Source of the DNA: Mycobacterium sp.
GTDB lineage: Bacteria > Actinomycetota > Actinomycetes > Mycobacteriales > Mycobacteriaceae
Assembly: GCA_025965815.1 (NCBI GenBank)
Contig: JAOPWF010000604.1
Coordinates: 1-6,048, forward strand
Reading direction: 5' to 3'
DNA: 6,048 bases
The notes under the pieces: model-generated
Told to the model about the DNA's origin: nothing
The model's database searches: none
What the model saw: the letters and a program-made list of their open reading frames with translations, nothing else
In this document: in pieces, positions 1 to 6,048 of the stretch
Position numbering within the stretch: the first letter of the stretch is position 1
Layout: each line of letters opens with the position of its first letter
Program-made: the position numbers and the translations under genes

Positions 1-2
1 GC

Positions 3-782
3 CTAACGGCCCTCGACGTTCGTCACGAAGCTGCGGTGGTGTTCCGACTGGCTGTCGGCGAAGACCTCCACGTAGCGACGGCGCTCGTCATCGGCCCGTT
101 CGACAACGGTCCATTCGGGGCGCGCATCGATGACGGCCTTGGCGGCGGCCAGCGCGCGCGTCGGCGAGCCGAGGAATCGCCGCGCCCAGGCCGCGGCCGC
201 GTCGTAGACGGTGTCGGGGGCGACCATCCCGTCGATCAGTCCCATTCCCAGGGCTTCCCTGGCGTCGACGAAGCGCCCGCTGAACACCAGATCCTTCGCC
301 TTGCTGACTCCGACCGTGCGGGCCAGCCGCGCCATCCCGCCGCCACCGGGGATCAGCCCGGCCAGCACCTCGGTCGCGCCGAACTTGACGTTGTCACCGC
401 TGACGCGCCAGTCCGCGGCCAACGCCAGGGTCAGCCCGCTGCCCAGGGCGTAGCCGGTGATCGCGGCCACGGTGGGCTTCGGGATGGCGGCCAGCGCGTC
501 GACGGCGTCGCGGCACACCCGGGCGCCCAGTTCCGCTTCCTGCGGGTTCAGCGTGCGCAACTCCGGCACATCGTCGCCGGCGGAGAAGATCTCATGGCCG
601 CCGTACAGAATCACCGCGGCGACGTCGTCCCGGCTGCCGAGTTCGTCGGCCGCGCCGATCAACTCCCGATACACCTGACGGGTCAGCGCATTGGACGGCG
701 GCCGCGACAGCACCAGGGTGCCGATACCGGGATTGTCGTCGCCGGCTCCCACGCTGAGGACGACGCTGACGAACTCGTTCAC
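3..782 (-). CDS. echA17: Enoyl-CoA hydratase/isomerase family protein, EchA17-like
   Basis: A crotonase-fold protein of 259 residues, complete, with a GTG start and TAG stop. Such enzymes act in the cytosol on acyl-CoA thioesters, typically hydrating enoyl-CoA in fatty-acid breakdown. The two oxyanion-hole segments are visible: FSAGDD around residues 66-71 and GYALGSG at 110-116. Of the two glutamates used by classical hydratases, the second is present (E138 in ATEVLAG). The first is replaced by threonine (T118 in GLTLAL). The M. tuberculosis EchA17 sequence I remember has the same replacement, so this is a family trait rather than a local mutation, and the exact reaction is uncertain. The start codon overlaps the NUDIX stop as GTGA, with no clear ribosome site, so translation is probably coupled. 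Family is secure; the gene symbol rests on overall similarity and gene order. Confidence 0.92.
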   Translation of the reverse strand: MNEFVSVVLSVGAGDDNPGIGTLVLSRPPSNALTRQVYRELIGAADELGSRDDVAAVILYGGHEIFSAGDDVPELRTLNPQEAELGARVCRDAVDALAAIPKPTVAAITGYALGSGLTLALAADWRVSGDNVKFGATEVLAGLIPGGGGMARLARTVGVSKAKDLVFSGRFVDAREALGMGLIDGMVAPDTVYDAAAAWARRFLGSPTRALAAAKAVIDARPEWTVVERADDERRRYVEVFADSQSEHHRSFVTNVEGR

Positions 783-1642
783 CGTCGACGATCCCGGGTC
801 GCTTCGCTCTCCCCCGCAAGCGGGAGGTGCCCCAAGCCCGCCGGAGCCCGTCGTTGCCGGGCCTCGTTGTACCGGTCCGAGTCGAAGAACTCGATCTCCC
901 AGTTGCCGTCGTGCTGGTGCAGGGTCGGCTGAACCGGCACGATCTGGCGCTCGACGGCCAGCACCTCGGCGACGGTGCGGCCCGCCACCGAATCCAGCTG
1001 CGTCCAGGTCGGCGGCAGCAGGAAGCTGCGGCCATCCGCGAAATCCTCGATCGCGGCCTCGGCAACCGACCAGGCCGCCTTGTCCGTCTCACTGTTGTCG
1101 CCGTCGGCGCGCTGGCCTTCCGGCAGCGCTCCCACAAAGAAATAGGTGTCGTAGCGGCGGGTGCGCTCCTCCTCGGGGGTGACCCAGTTCGCCCACGGCC
1201 GCAACAGGTCGGCGCGCAGCACCAGGTTTTCGCGCACCAGGAAGTCCGCGAACGACAGCGTGTTGTCGGCCAGCGCCGCGCGAGCCTCGCGGTACACCGA
1301 GGCGTCGCTGACGATGCTGTGCGCATCATCGGCCGGCCCGGCGAACAGCACGCCGGATTCCTCGAAGGTCTCGCGGGCCGCGGCGCACAACAGCGCCTCG
1401 GCCAGGTCGGGCTCGATTCCGAACCGCTCCGCCCACCACTGCGGCCCTGGACCCTCCCAGACGATGTCGGCGTTGCGGTCACGGTCGTCGACGCCGCCGC
1501 CGGGAAACACCATCACCCCGGCGGCGAACTCCATCGCCGAGTGCCGCCGCATCAGGAACACCCCGATGCCGTCGGCCGTGTCGCGGATCAGCATGACGGT
1601 CGCGGCCGGCCGTGGGACCAACGGATCGGGTGCAGCGGTCAC
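779..1642 (-). CDS. NUDIX hydrolase with split Nudix box (Rv3040c-like)
   Basis: A NUDIX-superfamily hydrolase of 287 residues, expected to cleave a nucleoside diphosphate linked to another group in a Mg-dependent reaction. The metal-binding core is intact: E82, then seven residues, then R90-E91-x-x-E94-E95-x-G97. The glycine part of the box (FPGGG, 46-50) lies about 26 residues further upstream than the standard spacing allows, so an insertion containing a WEGPGPQWW segment divides the motif. An insertion at this place is known in the NUDT19 group of CoA diphosphatases. A CoA or acyl-CoA substrate is therefore an inference, which the adjacent crotonase gene makes attractive. The GTG start overlaps the ABC gene stop (GTGA), and its own TGA overlaps the echA17 start in the same way. 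The last ~18 residues appear to be encoded by a repeat-like hairpin element. Family confident; substrate unknown. Confidence 0.9.
   Translation of the reverse strand: MTAAPDPLVPRPAATVMLIRDTADGIGVFLMRRHSAMEFAAGVMVFPGGGVDDRDRNADIVWEGPGPQWWAERFGIEPDLAEALLCAAARETFEESGVLFAGPADDAHSIVSDASVYREARAALADNTLSFADFLVRENLVLRADLLRPWANWVTPEEERTRRYDTYFFVGALPEGQRADGDNSETDKAAWSVAEAAIEDFADGRSFLLPPTWTQLDSVAGRTVAEVLAVERQIVPVQPTLHQHDGNWEIEFFDSDRYNEARQRRAPAGLGHLPLAGESEATRDRRR
796..833 (-). repeat. Repeat-like GC hairpin in the 3' end of the NUDIX gene
   Basis: On the minus strand this reads as CTCCCG, a CTTG loop and CGGGGGAG (826-809), flanked by GGGGCAC and AGCGAAGCGACCC. The stem is four G-C pairs closed on a CUUG tetraloop, with two more pairs beyond a small bulge. 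The string resembles a short sequence I recall recurring near gene ends in several environmental mycobacteria, but copy number cannot be tested here and no second copy occurs in the window. It encodes residues 270-283 of the NUDIX protein, past the recognisable domain, and ends 14 bp before the echA17 start. It may have lengthened the NUDIX C terminus and could affect mRNA stability or coupled translation between the two genes. Confidence 0.5.
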
Positions 1643-2481
1643 AATGGCCTCCGGTGCGCGGCTCGGGTGCGGATACGGCGGGCAAAGTAGCGGCCGTCGA
1701 TGATGTCCAGAGCGATCGACTGGCCGAATGCCCTGGACAGGTTCTCCCCGGTCAGCACGTCCGGCAGCAGCCCGGCGGCGACGACCTTGCCCTCCGACAG
1801 CAGCAGGCAGTGGCTGAAGCCGGGCGGGATTTCCTCGACGTGGTGGGTGACGAGCACGATTGCCGGGGCATCCGGGTCGGCCGCGAGGTCGGCCAGCCGG
1901 GCCACCAGTTCCTCGCGACCGCCGAGGTCCAGCCCGGCAGCCGGTTCGTCCAGCAGCAGCAACTCGGGGTCGGTCATCAGCGCGCGGGCGATCAGGACCC
2001 GCTTGCGCTCACCCTCGGACAGGGTTTCGTAGGTGCGGTCGGCCAGATGCTCGGCGCCCAGGCTCTCCAGCATGTCCAGCGCGCGTTCGTAGTCGACGTC
2101 CTCGTATCTCTCCCGCCAGCGGCCGAGCACGGCGTAGCCGGCGGACACGACCAGATCGCGCACCACCTCGGCGCCGGGCACCCGCTGCGCCAACGCCGAC
2201 GAACTCAGGCCGACGCGGGCCCTCAGCTCGGCCATGTCGACGCGGCCCAGCCGCTCCCCGAGCACGAAGGCCGTCCCGGAGGACGGATGCTCGGCGGCCG
2301 CCGCGATCCGCAGCAGCGAGGTCTTACCTGCGCCGTTGGGCCCCAGGACCACCCAGCGTTCGTCGAGTTCGACCGCCCAGGTCACGGGGCCGACCAGGAC
2401 GTTGCCGCCGCGCCGCAGCGTCACCCGTGCGAAGTCGATCAGCAGGTCGGGGTCGACTGCATCGTCGCTGGTGTCGGACAC
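1639..2481 (-). CDS. ABC transporter ATP-binding protein, ModF/YlmA-like (Rv3041c-like)
   Basis: A single ABC ATPase domain of 280 residues using the GTG at 2481. Motifs in order: Walker A GPNGAGKTS (47-55), signature LSEGE (154-158), Walker B LLLLDEP (174-180) with catalytic E179, D-loop AGLD (182-185) and switch histidine in VTHH (H213). The usual Q-loop glutamine is not evident; the segment reads VGLSSSALAQR, which is usual in COG1119 (ModF/YlmA) proteins to my knowledge. An open frame continues upstream to an ATG at 2607, but those 42 residues are basic, low-complexity and overlap yczE. GTG 2481 gives a length near the ~287 residues I recall for Rv3041c. No permease domain is fused and no substrate-binding protein is nearby, so the substrate is unknown. 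It overlaps yczE by 43 bp and the NUDIX gene by 4 bp (GTGA). Confidence 0.9.
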   Translation of the reverse strand: MSDTSDDAVDPDLLIDFARVTLRRGGNVLVGPVTWAVELDERWVVLGPNGAGKTSLLRIAAAAEHPSSGTAFVLGERLGRVDMAELRARVGLSSSALAQRVPGAEVVRDLVVSAGYAVLGRWRERYEDVDYERALDMLESLGAEHLADRTYETLSEGERKRVLIARALMTDPELLLLDEPAAGLDLGGREELVARLADLAADPDAPAIVLVTHHVEEIPPGFSHCLLLSEGKVVAAGLLPDVLTGENLSRAFGQSIALDIIDGRYFARRIRTRAAHRRPL

Positions 2482-3218
2482 TCGACCATGGTGCCGTACC
2501 CGGAGGTCGTCGCGTGTGCCGGGGCGCTCTTGCGATTTCGGCGTGTTGAGCGGTGCTGACCGCTCCTGGGCACGCCCAAATCGCTGGATTCGGCGACGGC
2601 GGCCCACCCGCTACGGGCCAGCACGCGGTCCGGGGTGACCCGCAGCATCAGCTGAACCAGCGGCCCGATGCCGAACGCGTAGACGACGGTGCCGAATCCG
2701 ACACTTCCGCCCAGCAGCCAGCCGGCCCCCAGCGCCGCGGCCTCGATGCCGGTCCGAACCAGCCGCACCGAGAGCCCGGTGCGGACGACGATGCCGGTCA
2801 TCAGCCCGTCGCGGGGGCCCGGTCCGAGCCCGGCACCGACGTAGAGCACCGTGCTCGCCGCGTTGAGCAGGACCGCGCCCGACATCAGCGCGACGCGCAC
2901 CGGCACGGCCGACGGCGGGGGCAGCAGCGCCATGCCCGCGTCGACGGTGATCGCGATGACGATGACGTTCGCGATGGTGCCGACGCCGGGGCGGTTGCGC
3001 AGCGGGATCCACGCCAGCAGCACGGCGACACCGACGACGGCCGACGCTATTCCGATCGTCATCCCGGTGTGCCGCGACAGGCCCTGGTGGAACACGTCCC
3101 ACGGGTCGAGGCCGAAGCCGGCGCGGACCATCATCGCCATCGAGAAGCCGTAACCCGTCAATCCGACCAGCAGCGCGGTGCCACGCAGCGTCGCTCGGGG
3201 TTTCGTCACGGTGACCAC
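2439..3218 (-). CDS. yczE: YczE/YitT-type integral membrane protein with C-terminal extension
   Basis: A polytopic membrane protein of 259 residues. Hydrophobic segments lie near 11-30, 55-74, 81-100, 106-128, 157-170 and 175-193. The family's paired loop motifs are present: GLDPWDVFHQGLS at 36-48 and GLGPGPRDGLMTG at 130-142. YczE proteins form a DUF161-type family often encoded beside MocR regulators; their transported or sensed molecule is not established. The GTG start shares its G with the stop of the upstream small ORF (TAGTG), suggesting translation by re-initiation. The recognisable domain ends near residue 203. The last ~55 residues are hydrophilic, Ser/Arg-rich, end in PTPATMQSTPTC and run 43 bp into the ABC gene. 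This tail is unlike the ~200-215-residue family norm and may come from loss of an earlier stop. A second GTG lies three codons into the ORF. Confidence 0.88.
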   Translation of the reverse strand: MVTVTKPRATLRGTALLVGLTGYGFSMAMMVRAGFGLDPWDVFHQGLSRHTGMTIGIASAVVGVAVLLAWIPLRNRPGVGTIANVIVIAITVDAGMALLPPPSAVPVRVALMSGAVLLNAASTVLYVGAGLGPGPRDGLMTGIVVRTGLSVRLVRTGIEAAALGAGWLLGGSVGFGTVVYAFGIGPLVQLMLRVTPDRVLARSGWAAVAESSDLGVPRSGQHRSTRRNRKSAPAHATTSGYGTMVECPTPATMQSTPTC

Positions 3219-3394
3219 TATGCGTGATCCGGGAAGTGCACCCGAATCGCGTCCAGCTCGCTGCGCACCCGGCGGGCGTCCGCGTCACGATCTGCATCCC
3301 GGTCTATCGAGCCGCCCGGGTACCCGGCCGCCATTGGCGACCGGAACAGCGTGGCACACGCTCGTGCCAGTCGAGAGATCCAGTGTGTAGCCAT
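3218..3394 (-). CDS. Small 58-residue protein, unknown function, leader gene of yczE
   Basis: Not recognised as a known family. The ORF runs from ATG 3394 to a TAG at 3220-3218 whose G is the first base of the yczE GTG start. It has an Arg-rich, partly hydrophobic N terminus (residues 5-19), a Gly/Pro turn (24-29), a DRDADRDADARR charged run (31-42) and an ELDAIRVHFPDHA end. No signal peptide or membrane helix is evident. By hand count about 72% of codons end in G or C, rising to about 90% in the C-terminal third, as expected of real coding DNA here. A -35/-10 pair is placed so that transcription would begin on the ATG itself, supporting a leaderless start. The frame extends to a TTG at 3430, but that codon overlaps the proposed -35 box. 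A shorter start exists at ATG 3334. Likely a real gene; function cannot be inferred. Confidence 0.6.
   Translation of the reverse strand: MATHWISRLARACATLFRSPMAAGYPGGSIDRDADRDADARRVRSELDAIRVHFPDHA
3366..3384. repeat. Two direct CCAGT half-sites 13 bp apart
   Basis: GCCAGT at 3366-3371 repeats one arm of the dyad at 3433-3452. CCAGT recurs at 3380-3384, giving a 13-bp step between copies. Direct repeats are typical of several MocR-type binding regions. The pair lies inside the small ORF, +11 to +29 from its proposed transcription start. The first copy also forms the right arm of TGGCAC-N6-GTGCCA (3352-3369). Possible auxiliary operator; chance remains likely because these words also occur in ordinary codons. 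Confidence 0.25.
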
Positions 3395-3400
3395 AACTCG

Positions 3401-3430
3401 ATAATCGGCTTCGAGTGGCTTGCCTATCAA
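3401..3430 (-). promoter_or_regulatory. Promoter for the small ORF-yczE operon, probably leaderless
   Basis: Read leftward, TTGATA (3430-3425) matches the TTGACA -35 consensus at five of six bases. After 18 bp comes GATTAT (3406-3401), a 4/6 match to TATAAT. Six bases then separate it from the ATG at 3394, so a start site seven bases from the -10 falls on the A of ATG. No Shine-Dalgarno sequence precedes that ATG. Leaderless transcripts are common in mycobacteria. The call comes from inspection only. Confidence 0.55.
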
Positions 3431-3449
3431 TAGCCAGTTGGCTCATACT
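3420..3449 (+). promoter_or_regulatory. Promoter for the MocR regulator gene, probably leaderless
   Basis: TTGCCT (3420-3425) and CATACT (3444-3449) form a -35/-10 pair with an 18-bp spacer. The first base of the -10 differs from TANNNT. The ATG at 3458 lies nine bases after the -10, so the start site falls on or within two bases of it, and no ribosome-binding sequence is visible. The -35 shares base 3425 with the opposing -35 of the small ORF promoter, so the two promoters would probably compete for polymerase. Confidence 0.45.
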
Positions 3450-3452
3450 GGC
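3433..3452. promoter_or_regulatory. Candidate MocR operator, perfect dyad GCCAGT-N8-ACTGGC
   Basis: The two 6-bp arms are exact reverse complements, and the innermost GT...AC bases fit the general GntR operator style. Taking the two ATGs as transcription starts, the dyad spans about -25 to -6 of the regulator gene, covering its -10 box, and -39 to -58 of the small ORF/yczE promoter, just upstream of its -35. The first position suits repression, the second activation. The binding protein is inferred to be the adjacent MocR product. Confidence 0.5.
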
Positions 3453-3457
3453 CACAA

Positions 3458-4924
3458 ATGTTGACACACTCGCCCGCTCTGACGCTCGACGCACACCGCC
3501 TGGCCCGGGAACTGGGTAACTGGCGCACGGCCGGTGACGCCGGGCCGGCGTACCAGGGCCTCGCCGACGGGATTCGGCTGCTCATCGTCGACGGGCGGAT
3601 CCCCGTCGGGGCGCGCCTGCCCAGCGAGCGAGCGCTGGCCGACGCCCTGTACGTGTCCCGCACGACGGTGACGGCGGCCTACGCACAACTGCGCGACGAC
3701 GACTATCTGCAGGCCCGCCGCGGCGCGCGCAGTACCACCGCCCTGCCGACGATGCCTGCGCGGCCCGCCGCTGCCGCGCCGCTGCCGGTGAACCTCGCCG
3801 TCGCTGCGCTGCCCGCACCCGCCGGCGCGGTGCTGCACGCGTTGACCGAGGCGGCCCACGATGTGACCGCCTATCTGCACCAGCCCGGCCACGAACTCTC
3901 CGGTGTCGCGGTGTTGCGCGCCGCGATCGCCGATCGGTACTGCACCCGTGGGCTTCCCACTGAGCCGGGCGAGGTCATGGTGACCACCGGCGCGCTGCAT
4001 GCCATTGGACTGATCCTTGGCACCTACACCCAACCGGGCGACCGGGTGCTCGTCGAGCAGCCCACGTATCCCGGCGCGCTGGCCGCCATCACCGCCGCCG
4101 GTGCCCGCCCGGTGCCGGCACCGCTGAACATCGATGCCGCCGACAACGGTTGGGATCTGGATGCGTTGCACATTGCGGTGCGCCAGCTCGCCCCCAACCT
4201 GGCTTACCTCGTGCCCGACAACCAGAATCCGACGGGTCTGACGATGCCGGCCGATGCCCGAAAGGAATTGGCGCACATCATCTCCGCCACCCGGACCCGC
4301 ACCATCGTGGACGAGACGATGTCGGACATGTGGCTGGATGCGCCGGTGCCGCGCCCGGTGGCCGCGGCGATGACCAGCCGCCGCGACCTGGTGTTGACCA
4401 TCGGCTCGGTGTCCAAGTCGTTCTGGGGCGGCCTGCGGATCGGGTGGATTCGCGCCGAACGTGGCACCCTGGCGACGATCGCGGCCCTGCGACCGTCGGT
4501 GGACATGGGTACTCCGATCCTCGAACAGCTCGCTGCGGCAAAGCTTCTCGCGGTCGCCGACGATGTGCTTCCGGACCGGCGCGAGATGGTCCGGGCCCGC
4601 AGGACGCTGCTGCGATCGCTGCTCGCCGAGCAGTTGCCCGATTGGCGGCCCTGCACGGGCACCGGTGAGCCGACCGGTGGACTGTCGCTGTGGGTGCGTC
4701 TGCCCGCGCCGATGAGCTCAGCACTGTCGGCGGCGGCATCGCGGCTCGGTCTCGACATACCGCCGGGTCCGCGGTTTGGCGTCGACGGCACGCTGGAGCG
4801 CTATATCCGGGTGCCCTACACGCTGCCCGAGGAACAGCTCACCGAAGCGATCGAACTGCTGGCGCGCGCCTGGCGCGGCATCACCGGCTCGGCCGCGCCG
4901 GAAACCGGCACCGTCGTCATCTGA
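3458..4924 (+). CDS. MocR/GntR-family regulator with aminotransferase-like PLP domain, YczR-type
   Basis: A 488-residue MocR-type transcription factor. Residues ~31-92 form a GntR winged helix-turn-helix (LPSERALADALYVSRTTVTAAY at its core, 54-75). Residues ~110-475 form a type-I aminotransferase-like fold. PLP-site features are TTGALHAI (176-183), NPTG (257-260), D285 in VDET, the Schiff-base lysine K320 in GSVSKSFW, and the carboxylate-binding-type arginine R451 in YIRVPY. The tyrosine usually three residues after the PLP aspartate is methionine here (M288), so PLP contacts may differ from catalytic enzymes. Such proteins use the PLP domain to sense a small molecule rather than as a general enzyme. 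It is divergent from the small ORF/yczE and probably controls them and itself. ATG 3458 is chosen because conserved residues begin soon after it and it suits a leaderless promoter. Ligand unknown. Confidence 0.9.
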   Translation: MLTHSPALTLDAHRLARELGNWRTAGDAGPAYQGLADGIRLLIVDGRIPVGARLPSERALADALYVSRTTVTAAYAQLRDDDYLQARRGARSTTALPTMPARPAAAAPLPVNLAVAALPAPAGAVLHALTEAAHDVTAYLHQPGHELSGVAVLRAAIADRYCTRGLPTEPGEVMVTTGALHAIGLILGTYTQPGDRVLVEQPTYPGALAAITAAGARPVPAPLNIDAADNGWDLDALHIAVRQLAPNLAYLVPDNQNPTGLTMPADARKELAHIISATRTRTIVDETMSDMWLDAPVPRPVAAAMTSRRDLVLTIGSVSKSFWGGLRIGWIRAERGTLATIAALRPSVDMGTPILEQLAAAKLLAVADDVLPDRREMVRARRTLLRSLLAEQLPDWRPCTGTGEPTGGLSLWVRLPAPMSSALSAAASRLGLDIPPGPRFGVDGTLERYIRVPYTLPEEQLTEAIELLARAWRGITGSAAPETGTVVI

Positions 4925-4951
4925 TCGCCTGGCGCCCAACGCAATTCCGGC
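4925..4951. other. Convergent intergenic gap of 27 bp
   Basis: This gap separates the stop of the rightward regulator gene from the stop of leftward serB2. I see no convincing intrinsic terminator: only a GGCGCC palindrome and a 4-bp CCGG pair that partly enters serB2, without a T run. Transcription from either side may therefore run into the opposite gene and make antisense RNA. Confidence 0.6.

Positions 4952-6048
<1,097 letters not shown>

Noticed and set aside
36..932. Long plus-strand ORF antisense to echA17 and the NUDIX gene (298 residues)
   Set aside because: Arg/Gly/Gln-rich composition typical of antisense frames in GC-rich DNA; the opposite strand carries clear enzyme motifs.
1612..2559. 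Long plus-strand ORF antisense to the ABC gene (315 residues)
   Set aside because: Low-complexity His/Gln/Gly-rich product with no domain; it is a shadow of the ABC frame.
2482..2607. Longer ABC protein from ATG 2607 (42 extra residues)
   Set aside because: The extra residues are basic, low-complexity and overlap yczE; GTG 2481 gives the expected length and a clean domain start.
3395..3430. Longer small ORF starting at TTG 3430
   Set aside because: The TTG lies in the proposed -35 box and has no ribosome site; ATG 3394 suits the promoter better.
3285..3494. 69-residue minus-strand ORF across the divergent region
   Set aside because: It runs out of frame through both the small ORF and the start of the regulator gene, and covers the promoters; no ribosome site or recognisable features.
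3443..4276. Minus-strand 277-residue ORF antisense to the regulator gene
   Set aside because: No domain, biased composition; the plus strand shows complete HTH and PLP-domain motifs.

Overview
The window looks like mycobacterial chromosome, most likely a fast-growing, Mycolicibacterium-type species. GC is high, GTG starts are frequent, adjacent genes share 4-bp GTGA junctions, and the proteins closely resemble Mycobacterium tuberculosis neighbours as I remember them. The left flank carries the orthologues of echA17 (Rv3039c), Rv3040c (NUDIX hydrolase) and Rv3041c (ABC ATPase). The right flank carries serB2 (Rv3042c). Assignments rest on reading the sequence and on memory of families; no search was run.

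Layout, left to right: echA17 (minus), NUDIX hydrolase (minus), ABC ATPase (minus), YczE-type membrane protein (minus), an unrecognised 58-residue small ORF (minus), a 63-bp divergent control region (3395-3457), a MocR/GntR-type PLP-domain regulator (plus), and serB2 (minus, 5' end cut by the window edge). echA17, the NUDIX gene and the ABC gene are joined stop-to-start by GTGA overlaps. The small ORF and yczE share one base (TAGTG), and yczE runs 43 bp into the ABC gene, so everything left of 3394 can form one leftward transcript.

In M. tuberculosis, as I recall, serB2 is followed directly by Rv3041c-Rv3040c-echA17. Here a regulator/membrane-protein module (MocR regulator, small ORF, yczE) sits between them. 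It separates serB2 from its usual downstream partners and places the ABC-NUDIX-echA17 genes behind a promoter probably controlled by the MocR regulator. MocR regulators paired with YczE membrane proteins are a known association; the ligand and the role of YczE remain unclear.

The most informative part is the divergent control region. Two promoter-like element pairs point in opposite directions with -35 boxes that meet at one base. Each -10 box lies at the distance expected if transcription begins on the ATG itself, so both mRNAs may be leaderless. A perfect dyad, GCCAGT-N8-ACTGGC, lies over the regulator's own -10 and just upstream of the -35 of the small ORF/yczE promoter. This is the arrangement expected for autorepression combined with activation of the divergent operon. 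The small ORF fits its promoter and its yczE junction well and may be an overlooked component of the module.
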